In this document: positions 39,894 through 48,999 of the stretch, one piece after another
How the letters are laid out: every line of letters starts with the position of its first letter
How positions within the stretch are numbered: the first letter of the stretch is position 1
DNA from: Trissonchulus latispiculum
Lineage: Eukaryota; Nematoda; Enoplea; Enoplida; Ironidae
NCBI GenBank assembly: GCA_030248195.1
Contig: JASAND010016407.1
Span: forward strand, 1 to 64,000
Direction of reading: 5' to 3'
Length of the DNA: 64,000 nt
Translations under genes and position numbers: made by a program
The notes under the pieces: generated by a model
What the model saw: only the letters and a program-made list of their open reading frames with translations
Told to the model about the DNA's origin: nothing
Databases searched by the model: none

Positions 39894-40402
39894 TGTGAAG
39901 ATAGCACTCACAAGAAATATATAAATTTGTTCGAGTTTCACAAAGTTTGACAAACGCTCAGTATTTTTCCAAGTCCTGTCTAAATCCATCAGTCAATTAG
40001 CTAATCTCAGAAACTAGTTCAAGCTTGAACAAGTCAGTTGGAAGGGAGTGGAAGTTGGCACATAGTCGGGGGTATCCGTGAGTTCCGCTGGCGAATTTTT
40101 GGGGGTTCTGTGAATTTGGTAAAGTTTGGTAAAGTTGCTTTAGGTTATCGAGTTTTGTTTGGTTTATTTGAATTATTTCTTGAAAGTTATTGTTTGGATC
40201 TTGTTGGTTACTTTGGTGAATTTCAACAGTAAATTGTGTTATTTTGAAACATTTCTTTCAGTTGGTTAAGGTCAGCATTTCTCGACATCACACACCACGT
40301 AGCTACCCTGTGATCTTGTCTTATCGTATTAATTCTAGTCAGTCAACTCGTTTATTCAACAGTTCGTACATTTTACTAACATACGCAGACTCGAACTTCA
40401 CA
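39894..40402 (+). repeat. 5' LTR of the gypsy element
   Basis: TGTGAAGATA...ACTTCACA with short inverted ends (TGTGAAG/CTTCACA). TATATAAA is at 39918-39925 and a TCAGT initiator at 39958-39962. Confidence 0.93.
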
Positions 40403-40404
40403 TG

Positions 40405-40415
40405 TGGCGACCGTG
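40405..40415 (+). promoter_or_regulatory. Primer-binding site (TGGCGACCGTG)
   Basis: Two bases after the LTR. It is the tRNA-Arg-type site used by several insect gypsy elements (established knowledge). Confidence 0.75.
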
Positions 40416-40675
40416 TCATGTGGTAGATGTCGAGAAATGGTGACCTTGACCAAAATTTCAGTCTTAAATTACAGTTTTCACTAAGGTTTGATTTTTGCTT
40501 TAGTCTTTTACAAAAATTGTTGCGACTAAGCACTAATTATGGATTGGAGAAAAATCCTGAAAACCCCCAGCGGGCTAGATGATGGGGGCATCTCCCCCTC
40601 CCCTCAAATTACTCTATGGGCCAAATTTTTCGAGACCCATTATGCTGAAATGTTGAATCAAGTATTTTACTGCCA

Positions 40676-41815
40676 ATGATGGGGGGAGGTACGCAGGTAC
40701 AGAGTGGAGGGTGTGTCCTCCCAAAAGAAAACCCCCAACTCCAACCATCCCTCCCCCAACCTCAGAATCCACCCCTACCTCCCCCAAACCCGGGTCCAAA
40801 TTTTTCGGGGGGAAAGCCTTGGGGTCGTCGTCAGAATCAGTTTTGTATTATAAATATGTCCTGTGACGACACAAAAGACCAGGAGCCCCTTATTGAAAAT
40901 CGTTTTGAAAGTTTGGGAGCTTATACGTTAGATTTCTCCCCCAAATCACTTTCAACACCTGCTGTGTCCCAAACAGTTTTTTCTGCTGTGGCCGGCCCGT
41001 CGTTCCCTCAGGTGTCGAATGATCAGGGGGCACCCATAAGTCCTAATTATCAAAATTTTTACGGTTCTGGACATGCTACTGTAATTTCGGCTGCGTCAAC
41101 TAGCCCTCAGATTCCGAATTCGGGGGGTCCGCCCCCATGTCAAAATCCGCCTCCACCTGGCCAAAATTTGGGTCAAAATCCTTGTGAGCCTAATCACGCA
41201 GTGCCTGATGCGCGGTCTTCACAATCACATTTTCAGTTGAATGCTCTGGCACATATGGCGTCGCCTCCCCACGCTGCTGGACAGGTCTATTTTGATCCAA
41301 ATTATTATTATGGCCGGAATCAACGGTATACGTACGTACAGCCAGGTTATTCTTCTGAAGCTGAATATTGCTGCCAATCGGGTTATTGTCCAGTTTATGA
41401 TCACGCCCAGTCTTTTTATCAACAGTCCCAACAGCTGTTGGCTCCAATATACCCGGATGTTGCTCAGGACACGCCTCAAAATTATGGGTTTTTTCCGCTG
41501 CAACAAGGAGGGCAACAGCAGGCTGCAACCCCTCCTACCACGTATGCTGCCGATATTTCTGTCAGTAAGAATAGTGCCCAACTTTATCGTACGCATATGG
41601 CGATTTTGCAAGATATTCCCAGTTTTGAACCGGCTTTGGAATATTTCGACGACTGGTTGCCCCAATTTGTGTCGGCTGCTACGATTCACCGAATTCCTAA
41701 AGATCAGTGGGCCCGTTTGATGTTTAGCAAACTATCGGGAAAGGCGCTTATATTTGCTTCTAGAATTGGTCCTGGTGTTGTAGAATCGTTTGATAATTTT
41801 ATTCGTCTGATGTAA
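40676..41815 (+). CDS. Gag, N-terminal part (ends at an in-frame TAA)
   Basis: 379 residues. The true start is uncertain: M1 (40676), M61 (40856, before SCDDTKDQE) or, in another frame, 40539 (MDWRKILKTPSG). A Pro/Gln/Tyr-rich region is followed by a capsid-like segment from about residue 300 (YFDDWLPQFVSAATI, WARLMFSKLSGKAL). The frame is interrupted by TAA at 41813-41815 and then continues without a shift in the next segment, so one nonsense codon splits the protein. Confidence 0.75.
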   Translation: MMGGGTQVQSGGCVLPKENPQLQPSLPQPQNPPLPPPNPGPNFSGGKPWGRRQNQFCIINMSCDDTKDQEPLIENRFESLGAYTLDFSPKSLSTPAVSQTVFSAVAGPSFPQVSNDQGAPISPNYQNFYGSGHATVISAASTSPQIPNSGGPPPCQNPPPPGQNLGQNPCEPNHAVPDARSSQSHFQLNALAHMASPPHAAGQVYFDPNYYYGRNQRYTYVQPGYSSEAEYCCQSGYCPVYDHAQSFYQQSQQLLAPIYPDVAQDTPQNYGFFPLQQGGQQQAATPPTTYAADISVSKNSAQLYRTHMAILQDIPSFEPALEYFDDWLPQFVSAATIHRIPKDQWARLMFSKLSGKALIFASRIGPGVVESFDNFIRLM

Positions 41816-42709
41816 GCACAATTCCATAAACCCAAAATTTCTCTTTTTAAAAAATTCCACCGGTTCATCCAGCGGGTTCAGCAGCCTGGAGAATCAGCGC
41901 GTCAATATGTGTCGGAGCTGCAGTTGCAAGCTTTGGAAATTTGGCCGTCTGAGGTGGACCGGGACAGGCACTGCGTGCAACAACTATTTGATGGAATTCG
42001 TTCAGAATATGCGTCAGCTTTGGCCTCAAGTTTCGGAAAGGGAGAACCAACATTGAATGAAATTTTATGTATCCTTGATAAATTAGAATCTCGTAATTCC
42101 AGAACGGGTTTTTCTGATTTTCAAGCCTATGCTCATGTGGAAGCTCAAAAATCTCCAAAAGAGGGGATGGCCCCCCTTGATTCGACACCTGTGACGCGGC
42201 TGGAGCTACGGGAGTTGAGAAACTGGTTTGAGTCAAAATTGCAGCAGGAGTGGAAGGAATGGGAGGACGAAAAAGAAAAGGGTTCTCCTACCTGTCGATA
42301 TTGCAATAAACGGGGTCACCACTCTGATCGATGCTGGGATAAAAATCGTTCAAGGGCCACTTTAAATTATACCCAAGCTTGTGAGGCTCAAATTCAATAT
42401 GGTGGGGTTTTACCCATTTCACCCTCCCTATTCAGCATATTGCTTTCCCCCAGTACAGACGCAGCCGGTTCCGACCTATCCCTACTACCAGCAGCAATAT
42501 CAGCCTCAGTGGCGGTATCAGCAGTGGCGGTATTTGTCCACTGCTACAGTCGCCTCCATGTCTTGTGGCGGCGCCTGTCGCAGTGGGGGCCAAACCGGTT
42601 GCCCCAGCTACCAACTGCAATTTTAGGTGCCCGGCAGCGGCTGCACTTCCATCAGCTGTTCAAATGCCATCAGCTGTTCCGACACCGATGGCCCCAAAAG
42701 TGCACTTGA
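41816..42709 (+). CDS. Gag, C-terminal part with CCHC knuckle (same frame, after the TAA)
   Basis: It reads AQFHKPKISLFKKFHRF directly after the stop, then capsid C-terminal features (GESARQYVSELQLQALE) and a zinc knuckle CRYCNKRGHHSDRCW. After about 42380 the plausible coding signal moves to another frame (YPYYQQQYQPQWRYQQWRY) and then to a third from 42565, so frameshifts have also accumulated. The first 93 bases have no ATG, consistent with readthrough or decay rather than an independent start. Confidence 0.7.
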   Translation, partial: AQFHKPKISLFKKFHRFIQRVQQPGESARQYVSELQLQALEIWPSEVDRDRHCVQQLFDGIRSEYASALASSFGKGEPTLNEILCILDKLESRNSRTGFSDFQAYAHVEAQKSPKEGMAPLDSTPVTRLELRELRNWFESKLQQEWKEWEDEKEKGSPTCRYCNKRGHHSDRCWDKNRSRATLNYTQACEAQIQYGGVLPISPSLFSILLSPSTDAAGSDLSLLPAAISASVAVSAVAVFVHCYSRLHVLWRRLSQWGPNRLPQLPTAILGARQRLHFHQLFKCHQLFRHRWPQKCT

Positions 42710-43299
42710 TTCAAATTGGGCCTGTTCATGAAAAAATGCGGGCGTCCTCCCCTCAGATTTTTTCAGCTTGCAACACACATTTGTCCGAGTCCTCCCTTGA
42801 AGGCGCCCCTGTCTTGACTTGTAAAAGTGGGTGTCAAGCAGAGACCGCTCCTTTAAAAGAGGGGGTGGACCCCTATAACTTGAACGATCTACGAGCTACA
42901 GCAGAAAATCTCTCCGAAGTTATTGGTTCTCCAAGACCGGAATCCCGCCCAAAAGAGGGGGTGGAAGCCCCTACCCTCGCGATTCCTTGCCAAACCGGCT
43001 TAAAATCTTTCTTGACTGCACAAAATTTGTTGGATTTTTCACGAGATTTACACATGTATGATGGTGTTTCACAAATTTGCCAAAAATTTCAACCCGAATC
43101 TACTTTCTTTGCAGTATTTTTGTTTTGCTTTTGTGTTTTCTTGTACTTTTGCTTGTACGCCCCACCTGTGTTTCACCGAAATTTTCGTGTTGTTGCAAAG
43201 ATTCTTGTTTTAGCGTCATTAATTTTTACTTTTTATCTTTATTTTAGGTTCTTTCATTCACCTACTTTTCATTTTCCTTTTTCACAGCAAATTTCATAG
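42565..43299 (+). CDS. Post-gag reading frame with two transmembrane segments
   Basis: 244 codons. The first 30 continue a Pro/Ala-rich Gag-like composition. Residues about 178-198 and 208-228 are strongly hydrophobic (FFAVFLFCFCVFLYF; ILVLASLIFTFYLYF). It could be a small membrane protein or a decayed envelope/gag extension. No family recognised. Confidence 0.35.
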   Translation: MAAPVAVGAKPVAPATNCNFRCPAAAALPSAVQMPSAVPTPMAPKVHLIQIGPVHEKMRASSPQIFSACNTHLSESSLEGAPVLTCKSGCQAETAPLKEGVDPYNLNDLRATAENLSEVIGSPRPESRPKEGVEAPTLAIPCQTGLKSFLTAQNLLDFSRDLHMYDGVSQICQKFQPESTFFAVFLFCFCVFLYFCLYAPPVFHRNFRVVAKILVLASLIFTFYLYFRFFHSPTFHFPFSQQIS

Positions 43300-43391
43300 C
43301 TTTGCACCTAAAAGGTGTTCACCTTCTCATTTTTCGATCATTCTTGAACTCTCATGTTAATTTATTTTAATAGGTACAAAATTTTGAAATT

Positions 43392-43617
43392 CTGTGCCGA
43401 GGTCGGCACAGCCAAAAATGAAACTGATCGGAGGAGTCTACAACAATGTGTAAAGGAAGTTTTATCCATACGTAATCCAAAAATCAAAACGGGAACAAAA
43501 ACAGTCCAGTCATGTTTCAGATTTGGCAATGTTCACCCAATGTTCACCTGTGCCGAACTCGGCACAAGTTTAAAAAGTGACCCCAAAAGTGTTCTGTTGT
43601 ACAGAAAAGTACAACAG
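43392..43617 (+). ncRNA. Three perfect hairpins downstream of gag
   Basis: CTGTGCCGA-GG-TCGGCACAG (43392-43411), TGTGCCGA-AC-TCGGCACA (43549-43566) and CTGTTGTAC-AGAAAA-GTACAACAG (43594-43617). The first two share a stem and differ in the loop. Function unknown; could be RNA signals of the element. Confidence 0.5.
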
Positions 43618-43701
43618 CACAGATTGGTTACGACTATCTCATCTGGAATAAATTCTATCCAGACTATTTTAATCTACTCCATTCAGTTCATTCTTAGTTG
43701 A

Positions 43702-46423
43702 TCAATTATTCACCTTGTTCAGCTGTACCGAAGTTAAAGTTTGTTACCTCGCACTTTTTTTAAATCCACTTTTTACTTACTTACCTTTTTGAAATCCGTA
43801 TTTATTCTTGTACTTCCTTTTTTTGGAACTTCTGGATACAAATTTCGACTGATTTTGGCGAAGTCACTTTCACCTTTCACTTTCACGTTTTTGTGTTTTT
43901 CTCACTTTTGATGTATTGCACCTTTTATTTTGTGTTTAGCTGATTTGGGCCATGTCGGTATTTTTGCCCAACCGCCTTGGGCTGTATACTCCTGTATTTT
44001 GGGCTAATTGCCTGCAGCTTTCTGTCCTGATGGGTTCTTTCTTGGATGACCTTCAAGGTGGTATTTTTCTGTTTATTCTTTCTTTAGTATATACGTATAT
44101 ACGTATAAACGTATATACTTGATTTTTGAAATTTCTAGACTTCAAATGGATTGACTGCTATTCTCGGTGCTTAAATTCCGTTAGATTTTTCAATTTTTAA
44201 TACATTTTAACCGTATTTTGTAAATTGTTTGGAACTTTTTAGATATAATTTTTTTCGAAATTTAGAAACAAATTTTACTTGCTACCCCAGCACCAGCAGG
44301 GGCTGCAGCCTCTGTGAAGGGTGAAAAGTTCTCACTTTCGCAATTAAGTTTTTTTTTCAGTCATTGTTGCCTTTTGAATTAGTGACAGTTTACTCCAACC
44401 GTGCTGTTGCTAAAACACCTTAAGCTTGACACTCTTTATGATGATCCTAATTAGTTTTCTGTCTTTCCGGGTTTGGCACTTGTAACTCCGAGAGGTTGCA
44501 ACCCTTCCACGCTTTAAAGGTCAACCCTGCGGTAATTGCAAAATCATATCAAATTAAATAAATCAGTGAAGCATTTTCATATTTTACCTTTTTTTATTTT
44601 TGGGTTTCTTACCTTTTTCACCCTCTTTTTGGAGTGGTGCCTTGCGGGCCGTTGCTACCTCCGTATGCCGGGTGGGAGGGCCGCACGCTCGGTATCATTC
44701 TTTTTCTTTTTGGATTCCGTTTCGAGTAGCCTTGAGTGTTACTTTGATTTAGCACAGGCCTTTGTGCCGGCACCTCCATAGGCTGGGGCGTGTCGACACT
44801 CTGGTCTGGAGCTTCCCAAATCTTAGGTGGGGCTGTAAATGTGTCGTCTATAATATGTTGTGCTTATTCTTGTTTTGCATAATTTTCTGCCATTTTACTA
44901 ATAAGATTCCATTTTGTGCTGTATTTTCTGGCCTTAATTTTTTGTTTTTGTGTTCTAGATTTCTCTGTTGTCTAATCATTGTCATTGTCCGGTGCCGACC
45001 TCCCTTGCTTGGTGCGCAGGTGTGCCCCCAGGGTGAATGGTGTCTGTGCTGGCTGTCGGGTTGGTGGTTGCGGTCTGGCTGTTGTAGTAGGACCTGCTGA
45101 TTCTGTGATGCTGGCCGCTGGACTTTTGATGGGAGACCTGGCTGCTTGCGCAGGTTGGATATCATAATCTGGTGCTATTCGGGTGCTATTCTATTGCTCC
45201 GGGCTTTCCCGGTTTGTAACTTTTCTCTGGTATTGCCATCTCTTTGGCCATGACTTTTGTATTTTTATTCCTTCTTGTATTTTCTATGCGGGTTTGGTCG
45301 CGCTTCTTGCCTGCGCGTGTCCCATGTCTAGTTGGGGGCCTGGCCTCTGTGGGGCTCTCTTGGAACTTTGTTTGGACTGTGCAGGAGAGGTTGCAAGGCC
45401 TCCTGTTTTTCCAACTGGCCGGTCCTGTGGCTAACAGGGGCCCTACAGTCGTCGCAGACCCTCCTGCTCGGGTGCGTGCCTTCCTGTTTGAACTGATTCC
45501 GCATCGCTGGCCTGTCGATGTTTGGCTCCTGGGTCTCTATGGTTTGTTTCGGCTGGCTTGGCCTGGATTTCTGGTGATTGGAGCCCAGTCCAGCTTCGGC
45601 ATAGAGTCCAGTGTTGACTTTTTCCAGATCCATCCTGTGTGGCAGCCAGGTCCTGGATTGCCGTTGTGCTGGCTCCTGGAATCTTCGGTACGTGATGCGG
45701 TGCTGGGGTGAATACCGCGTTGTCCCTTCCTTCGCACACCTGTGGACACTTTCCCTCCTTCCTGTAATTTTTCTTGTTTACATATTGTCATTTAAGCTCT
45801 AGTGTATTTTGGTCGTTTTTCTATTAATTAGTTTAATAATTTATTCTAGTTTCGTTTTGTATAATTTACTGTATTTACTGGATATATGTACGCTAGTGAT
45901 TGTTCGGCAATATTTAAAAAAGGTTTTCAAAAAGGGTTTCTGCTGTTCTTGTTTGTATAACATCACACATCTCCAGGCCTCGTGTGAGCATCGGTAGGCC
46001 CCTGACGCTTTCCCGTAGTAGTCTAGGTTCCCTCAATAGGTAGTTTTTCTGTAGCTGTTTATAGTAAAGTGTTGTAGTAGTTAAGTGTTGTAATAGTTAT
46101 GTACTGTATGAATGTAGGTACGTTGTAGTAACATTAATGTAAGTAGATATGTGATACGTAGTAGTAGTAGTAGTTGTGTGTTGTGTGTAGTTTAGGTACG
46201 TTGTCGTAATGTAATGTAAGTAGATATGTAGTTGCAATGTTGATATTGTCTCGACTCGATTAAGTTCCGAGTAGTTTTACCATCGGTATATGCATATGCA
46301 TTATTTTATTTGTACGTAGTTGCTAACAATCATTTTATCTTTACTAGTACGTAGGTCAACTGTGGGTAATTCCATTTTATCATTACAATAATTGTGTGAA
46401 CCCGTCCGAGGCCGCACGGGGCC
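43702..46423 (+). other. Internal region of the gypsy element without pol
   Basis: A palindromic GTATATACGTATATAC-rich segment lies at about 44090-44122. A GC-richer island (44.6-45.75 kb) has long overlapping frames on both strands (plus 45244-45711; minus 45328-45633, 45443-45739, 45537-45791), none with recognisable domains. No YxDD, DTG or integrase motif found. Confidence 0.6.
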
Positions 46424-46434
46424 AAAAGAGGGGG
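46424..46434 (+). promoter_or_regulatory. Polypurine tract (AAAAGAGGGGG)
   Basis: Lies five bases (TATTA) before the 3' LTR. Confidence 0.75.
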
Positions 46435-46439
46435 TATTA

Positions 46440-46949
46440 TGTGAAGATAGCACTCACAAGAAATATATAAATTTGTTCGAGTTTCACAAAGTTTGACAAA
46501 CGCTCAGTATTTTTCCAAGTCCTGTCTAAATTCATCAGTCAATTAGCTAATCTCAGAAACTAGTTCAAGCTTGAACAAGTCAGTTGGAAGGGAGTGGAAG
46601 TTGGCATATAGTCGGGGGTATCCGTAGAGTTCCGCTGGCGAATTTTTGGGGGTTTTGTGAATTTGGTAAAGTTTGGTAAAGTTGCTTTAGGTTATCGAGT
46701 TTTGTTTGGTTTATTTAAATTATTTCTTGAAAGTTATTGTTTGGATCTTGTTGGTTACTTTGGTGAATTTCAACAGCAAATTGTGTTATTTTGAAACATT
46801 TCTTTCAGTTGGTTAAGGTCAGCATTTCTCGACATCACACACCACGTAGCTACCCTGTGATCTTGTCTTATCCTATTAATTCTAGTCAGTCAACTCGTTT
46901 ATTCAACAGTTCGTACATTTTACTAACATACGCAGACTCGAACTTCACA
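46440..46949 (+). repeat. 3' LTR of the gypsy element
   Basis: Near-identical to 39894-40402. It is followed by the target duplication ATGT. Confidence 0.93.
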
Positions 46950-46953
46950 ATGT

Positions 46954-47548
46954 ATCTTCACCATACTCACTCTGTTTGATAGATATCCCATATAAAAGAC
47001 TTACCAACGTGCCTTCAAACTCACTACAAAGAGGTATCGTATGCTCCAACGATGATTTCGACAATTTAAGCGGGCGAAACAGCTGCTGGAATTTCCGGTG
47101 GGAGGCATGGTATTGAAATAGATTCTTCAAAAGAACCTCTTTTAGATTATACACTCATATACTATGAGCACACAGAACAGTATAGAGTATACAGAATGTA
47201 TACTACTAACTGAAATATAAAATGCTGTCGGATGAATTCCACGCATAGCAATCTGTATTTGCCTTAAGAATACACCCAGAGTCGTCAAACTCAGAATTGA
47301 GAAACACAGTTATACAACTCACTTTCCCTTTTCCTATGTTAATTGCGTGCGTATATATAGCTGAGTGCACACTACAGAGAGCCTTGTTGCATCTTCTGTA
47401 TCGTGCACGGTGTGGATAAGTTAATCATCCGCACGGTGCATGCTGGAAGGCCTGGACTTAAACTAATTCGCTGCGCCATGCGAGATTCCGTAGTCAGCCC
47501 AGAATTAAGGCCAAAATAGTGATGGATTACATAAGGGCTCTCTAGTGG
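46954..47548. other. Right flank of the gypsy insertion
   Basis: No supported gene. A TATATATAG promoter-like sequence is at about 47350, and a repeated GCACGGTG motif with inverted GTGGAT/ATCCGCAC lies at 47405-47442. Confidence 0.4.
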
Positions 47549-48185
47549 TTGTGTGAAAATGTTTGAAGGTCTTTATTATGAAATTATCTAAAATTGGTAT
47601 TATCTTGACACACGTTCAACGTAAATCGTCCTTTTGCGTATTGTTTAATGCCGAAATAAGCTAATACTTCAACTTTACAAGTTAAGGTGCCCAAGAGAAT
47701 CAGTTGAGTTATTGGTTACATTGTGGGTGTTGGTGTCCGTATCTTTCCGGTCTGTCATATCCTGCTGTATTTAAATCTCGGGTAAATCCAGCGCTCAAGT
47801 TTTTTGTAATATTTTTGATTTTTTATCAAATTATTTGGAGCCTTTATTTCGATTTGTATCTGATGTGATTGTGTGAAAATGTTTGAAGGTCTTTATTATG
47901 AAATTATCTAAAATTGGTATTATCTTGACACACGTTCAACGTAAATCGTCCTTTTGCGTATTGTTTAATGCCGAAATAAGTTAATACTTCAACTTTACAA
48001 GTTAAGGTGCCCAAGAGAATCAGTTGAGTTATTGGTTACATTGTGGGTGTTGGTGTCCGTATCTTTCCGGTCTGTCATATCCTGCTGTATTTAATTCTCG
48101 GGTAAATCCAGCGCTCAAGTTTTTTGTAATATTTTTGATTTTTTATCAAATTATTTGGAGCCTTTATTTCGATTTGTATCTGATT
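47549..48185 (+). repeat. Recent 320-bp tandem duplication
   Basis: 47549-47868 is repeated at 47869-48185 (period 320) with only a few differences (for example AAGCTAAT/AAGTTAAT, TTTAAATC/TTTAATTC). Confidence 0.92.
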
Positions 48186-48217
48186 ATCTTTGCCTATTCT
48201 TTTTATTTTGTGCAAAA

Positions 48218-48406
48218 TTAATCCACGTCACCAAACGGTTTAGTGATTTTCATGTAGTTGGTCAGGGTTATCGTCATACCTGTTTCGTCAACCTTTTTCG
48301 AGAGGTCCACTTTCACTGACCCGTGTGGAAGCAAATTTGGGTGCCCCTTGTGAGAGCGATGTTTCTTAAGGGTTCTTTTGAAAGCGATTTTTAAGCGAGC
48401 TGTCAT
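48218..48406 (-). CDS. Small basic hypothetical protein
   Basis: 62 residues, very Lys/Arg-rich at the start (MTARLKIAFKRTLKKHRSHK). No known domain and no homologue recognised. It may be chance, kept because composition is protein-like. Confidence 0.2.
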   Translation of the reverse strand: MTARLKIAFKRTLKKHRSHKGHPNLLPHGSVKVDLSKKVDETGMTITLTNYMKITKPFGDVD

Positions 48407-48801
48407 TTTTTAACAAAAAACAGTGATTTTTTAGCGAAAACACGTTTTTCGGACGTTGTTAGCAAAGAATAGATATTGTTTGTGAAAAATTTTGGCGTAG
48501 CCGGAAAAGTTTTGGAAATTTTAGTCGTAAACTTAGTTTTTGGGCAATTTTGTTACCCGTTGGGGCCAATTTTCCTACCCCTTGTGGGAGCAATTTCGCG
48601 ACCCCTCGTAGACTCGTAGAATTTCTCCCTCCCCCCTTCCCCCCTCCCCCCTTGTCCACCTGTGACAAACGTCTAAGTTAAATTGAGACACGCGCACACT
48701 CCCGAGTCTGCAATCTTTTATTCTGTTTCGAGATTCATTCAGTCATTCCATTCGTTCTTATTTGTACAGTTGGAAACTTTCTGGCAAAACCTAAGGCGCC
48801 G

Positions 48802-48999
48802 ATGACTGAACGAAAGCCGGCTGACTCGGCAGGAATCACGCCGTCTGATCTAAGGGTTTCAAACTTTCCTGGAATTCAGCTCATAAGTTTTTCATATGTA
48901 TCATCCGCGGAATTTCGCTATAACGGTTTTTACTCAGAATCTTTTGGTAGACGCAATAGGGCCATGGAAGCCCTCAACCAGAAACAAGAGGACCCCTAA
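48802..48999 (+). CDS. Small hypothetical protein or first exon
   Basis: 65 residues from GCGCCG-ATG to TAA, hydrophilic with an aromatic middle. No motif recognised; an unspliced small gene or random frame. Confidence 0.2.
   Translation: MTERKPADSAGITPSDLRVSNFPGIQLISFSYVSSAEFRYNGFYSESFGRRNRAMEALNQKQEDP

Larger units (their letters stand above)
39894..46949 (+). mobile_element. Gypsy-type LTR retroelement lacking recognisable pol (7.06 kb)
   Basis: LTRs of 509 and 510 bp with a 4-bp target duplication ATGT (39890-39893, 46950-46953), tRNA-Arg-type primer site and polypurine tract. By eye the LTRs differ at six bases and one indel (about 98.6% identity), so insertion is recent. A broken gag is present, but 43.3-46.4 kb contains no protease, RT or integrase motif. 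It is therefore probably non-autonomous and mobilised in trans. Confidence 0.9.
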
